Origin: Hydrogenovibrio sp049975065 | GTDB taxonomy: Bacteria > Pseudomonadota > Gammaproteobacteria > Thiomicrospirales > Thiomicrospiraceae | Length of the DNA: 64,000 nucleotides | Direction: 5' to 3' (one strand) | Assembly (NCBI GenBank): GCA_049975065.1 | Contig: JBNGDN010000001.1 | Part shown: positions 24,863 to 33,657 of the stretch, piece after piece | Layout: each line of letters starts with the position of its first letter | How positions within the stretch are numbered: the stretch's first letter is position 1 | The notes under the pieces: model-generated | Databases searched by the model: none | The model's input: the letters and a program-made list of their open reading frames with translations, nothing else | Told to the model about the DNA's origin: nothing | Program-made: the position numbers and the translations under genes

Positions 24863-27541
24863 TCAGGCGTTATTACGTTCAATGTGATCCAGCAAGGCTA
24901 TTTTCAGGGTTTCTTGAACGTGATGGGCGTGAATCGACTGGTGGCCGGTTGAGCTGATCATAAAGACGTCTTCTGCTTTTTCGCCGACGGTGTTGATTTT
25001 GGCATCGTGCACCCGTATCCGGCATTGTTTAAAGGCTTGCCCGATCCGCGCCAGCAGGCCGGGGATGTCTTTGGTGGTGAGGCTGAGTTCGGTCAGTTCA
25101 TCACTGACTTCCTGAAAGTGAATTTCGGTGGGTGTGTGAAAGACGCGGGTGCGTCTGGGTTCCGGCTGCGGCGAGGGTTGCAGGCCAGTGTCGAATCGCA
25201 GTTGGTCTTTCAAGGTGTGTTCGATTTCATGTAGGATCATGTCGTCGGTAATGCACAGGTGTTCGTGGTTGAGCAGGTAAATAATGACCAGTGTCATGTT
25301 TTCCGTGCCGGAGTAGATTTTCGCCTCCACGATGTTCAGCCCAAGGCGGTCGAGTATTTGCGTGAATTGGGCGAACAGATAGTCACGGTCGTGCATATAG
25401 ATAATCAGTTCGGTGGCACCGCGAGACGTTGTGGGCTGGAGATGGATGTTGATATGCGCCCGGTCTTCGTGATAAAGCACCTGGGTGATGCGGGCGATTT
25501 CAGCCGGATTTTGACGATTGAAAAAATCGGTTTGTTCAAACGATTGCCAGAAAGCTTGAAAATCAGAAGGGCGCCAGCCTTTGCTTTTGAGCAGTTCGCT
25601 GGCTTTTTCTTTATTAAAAATGGCCTGTTTGGTTCGGTCTCTGGGTTGCGTTGAAGTGGCGTCCAAGGCTTCGGTGGTGTTGTGATACAGTTGCAGAAAC
25701 AGTTGGTTTTTCCAATCGTTCCAGACATCGTCGGACGTGGAACGTACGTCCGCCAAGGTGAGCAAGTAGAGGTAGTCGAGACGCTCTTGGGTGCCGACTT
25801 TTTCAGCAAACCGAGCAATGACGTCTGGGTCGGACAAGTCTTTTTTCTGGGCGACATAAGAAAAGTCCAGATGCCGCAGCACCAGCCAGCTGAGCAGTTC
25901 CGAGTCGTTTTTGTTGAGATTGTGTTTGAAGCTGAACTCTTTGGCATCTAAAGCCCCCAGCTTTTCGTGGGCACCGTTGCGCCCCTTGGCGATGTCGTGA
26001 AACAGCCCCGCCAACAGGAGAATTTCCGGCTTACAGAGTTGCTTGGCAATCTGATGCGCGGTAGGGAATTCATAGGCGTAGTGGTTGACGAAAAAGCGCC
26101 GCAGGTTGCGAATCACCAGAATGGTGTGCTCATCCACCGTGTAGGCGTGAAAGATGTTAAATTGCATTAACCCAGTGATTTTTTTGAAACTGGGGAGGTA
26201 GGCACCGAGAATGCCGTAGGCATACATGCGTTTGATGGCGGCATTGACGCCTTTCGGTTGGCGGAAAATTTCAATGAACAGCGCTTTGTTGATGGGGTCG
26301 GAGCGAAACTGGTCGTCGATCAGGTGCAGGTGGTTTCGGATCAAGCGAATGGTGCGTGATCGGATGCCTTGTATCAGATGTTGGTAGTTTTCAATAATAA
26401 TGAAGATTTCCAGCAGCGCCGTCGGGTTTTTGGCAAATAGGTTGGTTTTAATAACGTCTAAATAATGGTTGACGATGCGGAAGCGGGGGTTGATTTGTTC
26501 AATCCGGTCTTCCTGAGTGCGAAAAATTTCTTCCTGAAAGTGTTGCAGTAGAATTTCATTGAGCCGAGCGACAATGTGAACGTTTTGATAATAGGGTTTC
26601 ATAAAGGTTTCCACGGCTTTGACACTGTCTTGGCTGGATAGATTAGGGTAGAGTTTTTCTGCCAGCTGTTGTTGGTTGTCGAACAGCAAGCGGTCTTCGT
26701 GGCGTTTTTTAAGGCGATGCAGCGCGAAGCGGATACGGTTGAGATAAAGGTAGGCCGCTTGAATTTCCTGAAATTCTTTTTGACTGATAAAGTTATGCTG
26801 CATGAGTTCTTGAAGCGAGTTGGCACCGAAATGACGCTTGGCCACCCAAAGAAGGGTTTGAATATCGCGTAACCCGCCTGGGCTTTCCTTGATGTTGGGT
26901 TCCAGTTGGTAGAGGGTGTTGTGATAACGTTTGTGTCGGCGCTTTTGTTCTTCCATTTTGGCGTCAAAAAATGTTTGGCTGGGCCAAAAATCTTTGCGGT
27001 TAAACAGGTTTTGTAGGTTGGAAAATTGTTCGTAATCGCCCGTCAGCCATCGTGCTTCCAGCAAGTTGGTGGCGGTGGAGACGTTTTCCTGCCCCGAAAT
27101 AAGGCATTCTTCAAGGGTGCGCACGGCATGACCCACTTCGAACCCGAGATCCCACAGAAAGGTGATGAACTGAATGATGTTTTGCTGGAGGCCGTCGTCA
27201 TGCTCGCCGAGGATCAGCAAGTCTATGTCGGAATAGGGTTGCAATTCGCCGCGCCCGTAACCGCCAACGGCGATAAGCGTCAAATGGTGTCCGCTGTCTT
27301 TCGGCAGACAGTGTTGCCATATTTTTTTGAGCAGTTGGTCGATAAAAGAAGTGCGCTCTTTGATTAAGGCCTCAATGGAGCGTCCCTGATCGAATTTGGC
27401 AAACTGCTGTTCGTTGAAGGTCTGCAAAAGCCGTTTGCCGCTTTCCAGTACCTCTGGGCGCTGGGAGTGTGTGAGGTGGTAGATGAAGCTGGGAATGGTG
27501 CTCGGATCCTGAGGGGTGTCTTGGGACTGGTCGTTGGACAT
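24863..27541 (-). CDS. glnD: Bifunctional PII uridylyltransferase/uridylyl-removing enzyme
   Basis: An 892-residue nitrogen sensor that uridylylates PII proteins when glutamine is low and removes the groups when it is high. Order: nucleotidyltransferase domain with GGYGRGELQPYSDIDLLIL, a helical linker, an HD hydrolase domain with LFHDIAKG (H515-D516), and two C-terminal ACT domains that bind glutamine. All expected residues are present and the length matches the family. AAGGATA lies before ATG. It follows map on the same strand with a 72-base gap, the usual gammaproteobacterial arrangement. Confidence 0.97.
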   Translation of the reverse strand: MSNDQSQDTPQDPSTIPSFIYHLTHSQRPEVLESGKRLLQTFNEQQFAKFDQGRSIEALIKERTSFIDQLLKKIWQHCLPKDSGHHLTLIAVGGYGRGELQPYSDIDLLILGEHDDGLQQNIIQFITFLWDLGFEVGHAVRTLEECLISGQENVSTATNLLEARWLTGDYEQFSNLQNLFNRKDFWPSQTFFDAKMEEQKRRHKRYHNTLYQLEPNIKESPGGLRDIQTLLWVAKRHFGANSLQELMQHNFISQKEFQEIQAAYLYLNRIRFALHRLKKRHEDRLLFDNQQQLAEKLYPNLSSQDSVKAVETFMKPYYQNVHIVARLNEILLQHFQEEIFRTQEDRIEQINPRFRIVNHYLDVIKTNLFAKNPTALLEIFIIIENYQHLIQGIRSRTIRLIRNHLHLIDDQFRSDPINKALFIEIFRQPKGVNAAIKRMYAYGILGAYLPSFKKITGLMQFNIFHAYTVDEHTILVIRNLRRFFVNHYAYEFPTAHQIAKQLCKPEILLLAGLFHDIAKGRNGAHEKLGALDAKEFSFKHNLNKNDSELLSWLVLRHLDFSYVAQKKDLSDPDVIARFAEKVGTQERLDYLYLLTLADVRSTSDDVWNDWKNQLFLQLYHNTTEALDATSTQPRDRTKQAIFNKEKASELLKSKGWRPSDFQAFWQSFEQTDFFNRQNPAEIARITQVLYHEDRAHINIHLQPTTSRGATELIIYMHDRDYLFAQFTQILDRLGLNIVEAKIYSGTENMTLVIIYLLNHEHLCITDDMILHEIEHTLKDQLRFDTGLQPSPQPEPRRTRVFHTPTEIHFQEVSDELTELSLTTKDIPGLLARIGQAFKQCRIRVHDAKINTVGEKAEDVFMISSTGHQSIHAHHVQETLKIALLDHIERNNA

Positions 27542-27613
27542 GCAAGTATCCTTAATGTCGTCGAGTGGGTTGGCTCCGGCTCCGTTGCCGTGGTTGTCAT
27601 TAATGTGAAGGCA

Positions 27614-28420
27614 TTAGGGCAAAACCGGTGTTTCGCCAGGTCTGAGGGTGAACACTTCATAGCCGTCATCGGTGACGGCGAGCGTGTGCTCCCATTGCGC
27701 GGAGAGTTTTCGATCGGCGGTTTTGACAGGGAAAATGGTGTTTTCCGGATGTTTTTTATTGGGGCCAAGCGTTTTCACATCGGCTTTGCCTTGGTTGATC
27801 ATGGGTTCAATGGTGAACACCATTCCGGGTTGGAGTACAATTTCTTTGAGTTCCGGTTGGGTATAGTGCACCACTTGAGGTTCTTCATGGAATTCGGAGC
27901 CGATGCCGTGGCCGCAATATTCTTTGACCACAGAGAAGCCGTTGTTATGCGCGTGGGTTTCGATGGCTTCGGCCACCTCATACAAGGTAGCACCGGGTTT
28001 GACGGCTTGAATGCCGAGCCACAGGCACTCGTGGGCGACGCGGCACAGACGATGCGCGAAAGGTTTGACTGAACCGACTTCGAACATCATGCTGTTGTCG
28101 CCGTAGTAACCGTCTTTAATAACGGTGACATCGATATTGACAATGTCACCGTTTTTCAGCTTTTTACTGTGATCCGGTATGCCGTGGCACACCACGTCGT
28201 TAATGGAAATGCAGCTTTCCGCGGGAAATCCGTGGTAGCCGAGGGTGGCGGAAAGCGTGCCCTGTTCTTCGCGCATGAAGCGCGCCATAATATCGTTCAG
28301 CTCACCGGTGGTGATGCCCGCTTGTACGTGGGGTTCAATCATGACCAGTACGTCTGCGGCCAGTTGGCCAGCGATGCGAAGTTTTTCCAGTTCGTTTTGC
28401 GTTTTAATTTTGATTGCCAT
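27614..28420 (-). CDS. map: Methionine aminopeptidase, type I
   Basis: A 268-residue metallopeptidase that trims the initiator methionine from new proteins in the cytoplasm. Seen: NDVVCHGIPD, the metal ligands in NIDVTVIKDGYYGDNS, EYCGHGIGSEFHEEP with the metal histidine, the glutamate in FTIEPMIN and the last ligand in WEHTLAVT. It is divergent from rpsB and upstream of glnD. Confidence 0.96.
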   Translation of the reverse strand: MAIKIKTQNELEKLRIAGQLAADVLVMIEPHVQAGITTGELNDIMARFMREEQGTLSATLGYHGFPAESCISINDVVCHGIPDHSKKLKNGDIVNIDVTVIKDGYYGDNSMMFEVGSVKPFAHRLCRVAHECLWLGIQAVKPGATLYEVAEAIETHAHNNGFSVVKEYCGHGIGSEFHEEPQVVHYTQPELKEIVLQPGMVFTIEPMINQGKADVKTLGPNKKHPENTIFPVKTADRKLSAQWEHTLAVTDDGYEVFTLRPGETPVLP

Positions 28421-28491
28421 AATGGGTCCAGATAGTCAATAGGATAGTCGTTATTCCAGAAGTCTTACGTTTTGAGGGTAGGTTAAAAGAC

Positions 28492-28520
28492 TTGAAAAAA
28501 ACGAGGCGGCGTGTTATAAA
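28492..28520 (+). promoter_or_regulatory. Strong sigma-70-like promoter for rpsB-tsf
   Basis: TTGAAA at 28492, exactly 17 bases, TATAAA at 28515. The start point would fall near 28527 in a G+C-rich discriminator, the type found at stringently controlled ribosomal promoters, leaving a leader of about 190 nt. Leaders of this kind carry the S2 autoregulation site in relatives; I cannot fold it with certainty. Confidence 0.75.
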
Positions 28521-28530
28521 TGCGCCGCCT
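28504..28530. repeat. Perfect 8-bp inverted repeat around the rpsB -10 box
   Basis: AGGCGGCG, an 11-base loop containing TATAAA, then CGCCGCCT. It looks like a terminator stem with T4-5 on one side and seven A on the other, but it coincides with the promoter. Confidence 0.75.
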
Positions 28531-28716
28531 TTTTGAATGAGGCTATTTTAACAAAAAAACCACACGTCTGCCGAGACATCAAGCGGGGTGCCGCATCAAG
28601 CTTTTCGACGTCGGAAATAGCGCCAGCGTTATTTTAAGAAAGATTAAGACAGTCGGGTTTGAGGACGGTTCGTTTGATGGGCAGGTGGAGGCTTAACCCA
28701 AAATCTGGAGAAAATC

Positions 28717-29451
28717 ATGGCTAAAGTGACAATGCGTCAAATGTTGGAAGCGGGTGTTCATTTCGGGCACCAGACACGTTATTGGAACCCAAAAATGGGG
28801 CCTTACATTTTTGGTGCGCGCAATAAAATTCATATTATCAACCTGGAAAAAACCCTGCCGCTGTTCAACGATGCGTTGAACTTTTTAGGCGGTGTTGCCG
28901 CTAAAAAAGGCACAGTGCTGTTTGTGGGCACCAAACGTGCCGCGGGTGATTTGGTGGCCGAAGAAGCTAAACGCTGCGGCATGCCTTATGTGAATCACCG
29001 TTGGTTGGGTGGTATGCTGACTAATTTCAAGACCATTAAACAGTCCATTAAGAACCTGAAAGACTTGGAAACTCAGGCGCAAGATGGCACCTTTGAGAAG
29101 ATTACCAAAAAAGAAGCGCTGATGCGCACACGTCAGAAAGAAAAGTTGGAATTGTCGTTGGGCGGTATCAAGGACATGCGTGCCATGCCGGATGCTATTT
29201 TTATTATCGATACCGGTAACGAGAAGATTGCGATTCAAGAAGCGAAGAATTTGGGCATTCCGGTTGTGGGCGTGGTGGATACCAATAACGATCCAAATGG
29301 CGTTGATTACGTGATTCCAGGAAACGACGATGCGGTTCGTGCCGTGTCTTTGTACCTGTCATCTGTGGCGGATGCCATTATCGAAGGCAAAGGTTCAATT
29401 GCGACTGCGGTTGAAAGCGATGAGTTTGTGGAAGAGCAAGCCGAAGCCTAA
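28717..29451 (+). CDS. rpsB: 30S ribosomal protein S2
   Basis: A 244-residue ribosomal protein of the small subunit, needed for S1 binding. Seen: the N-terminal MLEAGVHFGHQTRYWNPKM signature, FVGTKRAA, MPYVNHRWLGGMLTNFKT and the C-terminal PGNDDAVRAV. GGAG precedes ATG. First gene of the long rpsB-tsf-pyrH-frr array; a hairpin separates it from tsf. Confidence 0.98.
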   Translation: MAKVTMRQMLEAGVHFGHQTRYWNPKMGPYIFGARNKIHIINLEKTLPLFNDALNFLGGVAAKKGTVLFVGTKRAAGDLVAEEAKRCGMPYVNHRWLGGMLTNFKTIKQSIKNLKDLETQAQDGTFEKITKKEALMRTRQKEKLELSLGGIKDMRAMPDAIFIIDTGNEKIAIQEAKNLGIPVVGVVDTNNDPNGVDYVIPGNDDAVRAVSLYLSSVADAIIEGKGSIATAVESDEFVEEQAEA

Positions 29452-29507
29452 TTTTTTAGCCCACTTTTGGGGTGAGTCCGCGCCAGACGGCGCGGCAGAT
29501 GAAAATA

Positions 29508-29517
29508 CCAGGCCTGG
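29508..29517. repeat. CCAGGCCTGG palindrome, copy 9
   Basis: Intergenic between rpsB and tsf; left arm of the hairpin at 29512. Confidence 0.95.
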
Positions 29518-29537
29518 TCATTATTTCCAGGCTTTTT
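29512..29537 (+). terminator. Attenuator-type hairpin between rpsB and tsf
   Basis: GCCTGG, a nine-base loop, CCAGGC and five T. The left arm is half of a CCAGGCCTGG copy at 29508. Placed between two co-regulated genes it would lower, not abolish, tsf transcription. Confidence 0.65.
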
Positions 29538-29569
29538 AGTTGATTTCAATTTAGTTTAGGGGTCTCGAA

Positions 29570-30454
29570 ATGGCTGTTACAGCATCAATGGTGAAAGAAT
29601 TGCGCGAAATGACCGGCGCAGGAATGATGGATTGTAAGAAAGCATTGGGTGAAACCGATGGTAATATGGAAGAAGCGATCGAATTTCTTCGCAAAAAAGG
29701 CATGGCCGGTGCGGATAAGAAAGCGGGTCGCACAGCGGCGGAAGGGGTGATTGCCATTGCCGTTTCCGACGACAAGAAGAAAGCGGCCATCGTTGAAGTA
29801 AACTGTGAGACCGATTTTGTCGCTAAAGGCGACGAGTTCAAAACGTTTGCCGATGAAATTGCGGCGATTGTGTTGTCATCAGGCAAAACCGATATTGAAG
29901 CCTTGTTGTCTGAAACCATGGCGAATGGTCAAACAATCGATGAAAGACGTCGTGAGTTGGTGGGTAAAGTCGGTGAAAACATGGCGGTACGTCGCGTAGA
30001 GTTGATCGAAACGACCGGTGAAATTGGTCAGTATCAACATGGCGAAAAAATCGGTGTGGTGGTGGCCATGAATGGCGGTGACGAAACTTTGACGCGTGAC
30101 GTGGCGATGCACATTGCAGCGGCGAAGCCAGCGGCCATTTCGTCTAATGATGTGGATCCGGAAGTTTTGGAGAAAGAGCGTAAGTTCCAAATCGAACAGG
30201 CTCAGGATTCCGGTAAGCCAGCTGAAATCATTGAAAAAATGATCGAAGGACGTATGCGCAAGTATCTGGAAGAGATCACGCTTCTGGGGCAGGCGTTTGT
30301 TAAAGACCCGGATCAAACGGTTGAGAAGTTGTTGAAATCTTCCGATGCCTCCGTGTCGCATTTTGTTCGCTTGGAAGTAGGCGAAGGGATTGAGATCGAA
30401 GAAACCAATTTTGCAGACGAGGTAGCCGCTGCCGCTGCCGCTGTTAAAGGTTAA
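29570..30454 (+). CDS. tsf: Elongation factor Ts
   Basis: A 294-residue nucleotide-exchange factor for EF-Tu. Seen: the N-terminal domain VKELREMTGAGMMDCKKAL, the core VNCETDFVAKGDEF with the TDFVA motif that inserts into EF-Tu, and AMHIAAAKP. The C-terminus ends in an alanine-rich tail from a GCCGCT repeat. It follows rpsB by 118 bases, as in most gammaproteobacteria. Confidence 0.98.
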   Translation: MAVTASMVKELREMTGAGMMDCKKALGETDGNMEEAIEFLRKKGMAGADKKAGRTAAEGVIAIAVSDDKKKAAIVEVNCETDFVAKGDEFKTFADEIAAIVLSSGKTDIEALLSETMANGQTIDERRRELVGKVGENMAVRRVELIETTGEIGQYQHGEKIGVVVAMNGGDETLTRDVAMHIAAAKPAAISSNDVDPEVLEKERKFQIEQAQDSGKPAEIIEKMIEGRMRKYLEEITLLGQAFVKDPDQTVEKLLKSSDASVSHFVRLEVGEGIEIEETNFADEVAAAAAAVKG

Positions 30455-30461
30455 TATGGTT

Positions 30462-30499
30462 TTGGGTTCATGGCGCTGAACAAGCGCAATCGAACCCAA
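30462..30499 (+). repeat. Extended hairpin in the tsf 3' region
   Basis: Outer arms TTGGGTTC and GAACCCAA and inner arms GCGCT and AGCGC are both perfect. No T-run follows, so it may be an mRNA-stabilising structure upstream of the true terminator. Confidence 0.65.
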
Positions 30500-30500
30500 T

Positions 30501-30540
30501 TAGGTCGCATTAGGCTTTGTTGGGTCGTGTTAGGCCTTGT
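30501..30540 (+). repeat. 2 x 20 bp imperfect tandem repeat
   Basis: TAGGTCGCATTAGGCTTTGT followed by TGGGTCGTGTTAGGCCTTGT, 16 of 20 bases identical, in the tsf-pyrH gap. Confidence 0.8.
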
Positions 30541-30549
30541 TTTATGATG

Positions 30550-30589
30550 AAAAGCCATGGTAAGCAACTGAGTTTATCATGGCTTTTTT
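30550..30589 (+). terminator. Terminator after tsf
   Basis: AAAGCCATG and CATGGCTTT form the stem with an 18-base loop, followed by more T. pyrH therefore probably has its own promoter in the next 100 bases. Confidence 0.75.
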
Positions 30590-30688
30590 GTAACTTTTTT
30601 TTGCGATTTGTCTCGAAAGTCATTTTATAATGCTTTCCATTTCAAAGCGGTTTGCAAGTCAATAATTCAAAATGGTTTAAGGTGGGTC

Positions 30689-31405
30689 ATGTCATTGAAA
30701 TATCAACGAGTGCTGTTAAAGTTCAGCGGTGAAGCCTTGATGGGGCAGGGGCAGTTTGGGCTTGAAGCGGCTACGCTGCGAAAAGTGGTGGGCGAAGTGA
30801 AAGCGTTGCATGAACTGGGTGTGGAAGTCGGTTTGGTGGTTGGGGGTGGCAACATCTTTCGCGGTGCCCAGATTGCCGGTTCCGGGATTCAGCGAACCAC
30901 TGGAGACCAGATGGGGATGATGGCCACTGTGATTAATGCTTTGGCTTTGCGGGACGTGATTGAAGACATGGGCATGTCGGCGGTGATTTATTCGGCGATG
31001 GGCATTGAAGGGGTGTCCCATGGGTTTAATGCCAATCAGGTCAAAAAAGGGTTGCAAACGGGGCAGGTCGCCATTTTTGCGGCGGGCACCGGCAGCCCTT
31101 TCTTTACCACTGATACGGCGGCCGCCTTGAGAGGCATAGAGATTGATGCCGATATTGTGCTTAAAGCGACCAAGGTGGATGGTATTTATACGGCGGATCC
31201 GGCGAAGGATCCGAGTGCTGAGCGATTGGCGGTGCTGAGTTACGATGAGGTGATTCAGCGTAATCTGCAGGTGATGGATATGACGGCTTTTGTGCTGTGC
31301 CGTGATCACAATATGCCGATTCGTGTGTTTGATATGTTTAAAGAAGAAGCGGTCATTCGCATCGTGCGCGGAGAGGATGAAGGTACGTTGGTGCACGCAG
31401 GCTGA
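30689..31405 (+). CDS. pyrH: UMP kinase
   Basis: A 238-residue amino-acid-kinase-fold enzyme that phosphorylates UMP to UDP. Seen: LLKFSGEALMG, VVGGGNIFRG, the GTG-S-PFFTTD substrate loop and KATKVDGIYTADP. ATG 30689 is chosen because AAGGTGGG stands before it and the protein then starts as in E. coli; the frame extends upstream without support. It feeds nucleotide supply together with pyrG further on. Confidence 0.97.
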   Translation: MSLKYQRVLLKFSGEALMGQGQFGLEAATLRKVVGEVKALHELGVEVGLVVGGGNIFRGAQIAGSGIQRTTGDQMGMMATVINALALRDVIEDMGMSAVIYSAMGIEGVSHGFNANQVKKGLQTGQVAIFAAGTGSPFFTTDTAAALRGIEIDADIVLKATKVDGIYTADPAKDPSAERLAVLSYDEVIQRNLQVMDMTAFVLCRDHNMPIRVFDMFKEEAVIRIVRGEDEGTLVHAG

Positions 31406-31443
31406 GCGGGTCATTAGTTTCATGTTTAAGGAGAGTAAAAGAA

Positions 31444-32001
31444 ATGTTGAACGATATTTTTAAGGATGCCGATGAGCGGATGTCTAAATCGGTGGAAAAT
31501 TTGGCCAGTAATTTCGCTAAAATCCGCACAGGTCGAGCGCATCCGAGTATTTTGGATGCCATTAAAGTCGATTATTACGGTTCTGACGTGCCGATCAGCC
31601 AGGTTGCGAACGTCAATGTGGAAGATGCGCGTACTTTGACGGTGCAGCCTTGGGAGCAGACGATGGTGTCGGTGGTGGAAAAGGCGATTATGACCTCGGA
31701 TTTGGGGATTAATCCGGTGACGACGGGCAATATGATGCGTATTCCGATGCCACCTTTGACAGAAGAGCGTCGTAAGGAGTTTATTAAGCTGGCGCGTTCC
31801 GAAGCGGAACAGTCTAAAGTGGCGGTGCGTAATATCCGTCGTGATGCCAATGCCGATTTTAAGGCTTTGAACAAGGATAAGGACATTACCGATGATGAGT
31901 TGCGTCAGGCCGAGGAGCGGATTCAAAAAGCCACCGATGCGCACGTAACCGAAATCGATAAGATGTTGGCGGAAAAAGAAACCAGTCTGATGGAAATTTA
32001 A
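31444..32001 (+). CDS. frr: Ribosome recycling factor
   Basis: A 185-residue factor that, with EF-G, splits the post-termination ribosome. Seen: KIRTGRAHPSILD, VTTGNMMRIPMPPLTEERRKE and the C-terminal triple-helix bundle. AAGGAG lies upstream of ATG. In E. coli dxr follows; here it does not. Confidence 0.98.
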   Translation: MLNDIFKDADERMSKSVENLASNFAKIRTGRAHPSILDAIKVDYYGSDVPISQVANVNVEDARTLTVQPWEQTMVSVVEKAIMTSDLGINPVTTGNMMRIPMPPLTEERRKEFIKLARSEAEQSKVAVRNIRRDANADFKALNKDKDITDDELRQAEERIQKATDAHVTEIDKMLAEKETSLMEI

Positions 32002-32051
32002 GCTGAAATTTTCCGGTTATTGCGGCATAATGAGCCGTTAATGATCAATTG

Positions 32052-32088
32052 CGGCCTGTCTTGGCTTTCGCCTAGAGAGGCCGTTTTT
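32052..32088 (+). terminator. Terminator between frr and uppS
   Basis: CGGCCT...GGC paired with GCC...AGGCCG, two mismatches, then five T. It overlaps the in-frame TTG at 32087, which argues against that codon as the uppS start. Confidence 0.75.
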
Positions 32089-32119
32089 GTTTGAACACAT
32101 CATTCGGCTAGGAACACTT

Positions 32120-32854
32120 TTGAGTCAAGGTCAACCGACAGCAAGCATCCCAAAACACATTGCGATTATTATGGATGGTAATGGTCGCTGGGCGAAAAAA
32201 CGACTGCTTCCGCGCTTTGTGGGGCACCAGAAAGGCGTGAATGCCGTTAAGCGTGTTGTGGCGCGATGTGGTGAACTGGGCGTGGAGTCGCTGACGCTGT
32301 TTGCCTTCAGCACTGAAAACTGGAAGCGCCCTCAGGAAGAAGTCAATAAGCTGATGGGGCTGTTTCTAATGGCGCTGCAGAAAGAAGTGGCTAAACTGCA
32401 TGAAAATAAAGTGCGTTTAAACGTCATTGGTGATCGCAGTGCTTTCAGTGATGACATTCAGGCACATATTCTCAAAGCCGAAGCCTTAACGGCGGATAAT
32501 TCCGCACTGACATTGAATATTGCGGCCAATTACGGTGGCCGTTGGGATATTGTTCAAGCGGTTCAGGCCTGGCAGAAAGCGCATCCCGATAAGCCGATCA
32601 CTGAGTTGAATGAAAAGGCGCTGTCTGAGTACGTTTGCTTGGCGGAACAGTCGGTGCCGGATTTATTGATTCGAACCGGTGGCGAGCAACGCATCAGCAA
32701 TTTTTTAATTTGGCAGATGGCGTATGCCGAGTTTTATTTTACCGATGAACTTTGGCCGGATTTTGACGCCGCTTCTATTGATCGAGCCGTGGCGTCTTTT
32801 CAGCGGCGCGAACGCCGCTTTGGCAAAACCAGTGAGCAGGTGTCGACATGTTGA
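32120..32854 (+). CDS. uppS: Undecaprenyl diphosphate synthase
   Basis: A 244-residue cis-prenyltransferase that builds the C55 lipid carrier for peptidoglycan and O-antigen. Seen: IAIIMDGNGRWAKKR with the catalytic aspartate, GHQKGVNAVKRVV, FAFSTENWKRP and DLLIRTGGEQRISNFL. TTG 32120 with AGGA six bases away is preferred; an earlier TTG at 32087 sits in the terminator. It overlaps cdsA by seven bases. Confidence 0.95.
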   Translation: MSQGQPTASIPKHIAIIMDGNGRWAKKRLLPRFVGHQKGVNAVKRVVARCGELGVESLTLFAFSTENWKRPQEEVNKLMGLFLMALQKEVAKLHENKVRLNVIGDRSAFSDDIQAHILKAEALTADNSALTLNIAANYGGRWDIVQAVQAWQKAHPDKPITELNEKALSEYVCLAEQSVPDLLIRTGGEQRISNFLIWQMAYAEFYFTDELWPDFDAASIDRAVASFQRRERRFGKTSEQVSTC

Positions 32855-33657
32855 TGCAGCGCGTGATTACCGCTACCTTACTCTTTGCAGGGGTCTTGGC
32901 CTTATTATTTTCGGAAAACGACCAGGCCTGGTTTGTTTTTGTGTTACTGTCCACCTTGATTTGCGCCTGGGAATGGGCCGGTTTAGCGGCGATAAAACGC
33001 CCGTGGCAGCGTTGGATGTATGCTTTGCTGGTGGTTGCGCTCAGTGCATGGTTGGCACTGAGCGCCAGTGTTCACGTCAGTGAGTGGATGACGTTGACGG
33101 TGACGGTCATAATGGTCGCAGCGGTGCTGGTGTATCAAGCCACGGCGGGGGCATACAGTGTGCGATCGCAGCTGGGGATTTTGTCGCTGGGCGGCTTGGT
33201 GCTGGCCAATTTTGCAGTGCTGTTGGTAGCGTTTTTGGAGCATTATTCACCGTTGATTTTGCTGTTGAGTCTATTTGTCATCTGGGCGATTGATACCGGC
33301 GCCTATTTTTCGGGGCGCCGCTTTGGGCGACGCAAACTGGCGCCGCACGTCAGCCCTGGTAAAACCTGGGAAGGGGTTTTGGGGGGTGGCTTGCTGGCCT
33401 TTGTTGTGGCTTGGTTGGGGCTGATCTGGCTGGCACCTAGCTTGTCCATTTCGTATGCACTGGCGGCCTTGTGTTTTGCCGCCGTGGCGCTGGTGTCCGT
33501 TTTTGGCGATTTATTTGAGAGTCTGTTAAAGCGGCAAGCGGGTTTGAAGGATAGCAGTCGCATTTTGCCTGGGCATGGTGGCTTGCTGGATCGCGCGGAT
33601 AGCCTGTTAATCGCTGTGCCGATGTTCTTTTTTGTGTGGACGTGGATTCGGCTATGA
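32848..33657 (+). CDS. cdsA: Phosphatidate cytidylyltransferase
   Basis: A 269-residue membrane enzyme that makes CDP-diacylglycerol, the branch point of phospholipid synthesis. Seen: about eight hydrophobic helices, VSPGKTWEGVLGG, and the signature ILPGHGGLLDRADSLL. ATG 32848 or ATG 32854 could be used. Contains a CCAGGCCTGG copy encoding D-Q-A-W in an early loop. The next start lies four bases inside its end. Confidence 0.95.
   Translation: MLMQRVITATLLFAGVLALLFSENDQAWFVFVLLSTLICAWEWAGLAAIKRPWQRWMYALLVVALSAWLALSASVHVSEWMTLTVTVIMVAAVLVYQATAGAYSVRSQLGILSLGGLVLANFAVLLVAFLEHYSPLILLLSLFVIWAIDTGAYFSGRRFGRRKLAPHVSPGKTWEGVLGGGLLAFVVAWLGLIWLAPSLSISYALAALCFAAVALVSVFGDLFESLLKRQAGLKDSSRILPGHGGLLDRADSLLIAVPMFFFVWTWIRL
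32922..32931. repeat. CCAGGCCTGG palindrome, copy 10
   Basis: In cdsA, D-Q-A-W frame. Confidence 0.95.

Noticed and set aside
32087..32119. TTG 32087 as the uppS start
   Set aside because: It lies in the T-run of a terminator stem; TTG 32120 has a better ribosome-binding site and family-like N-terminus.
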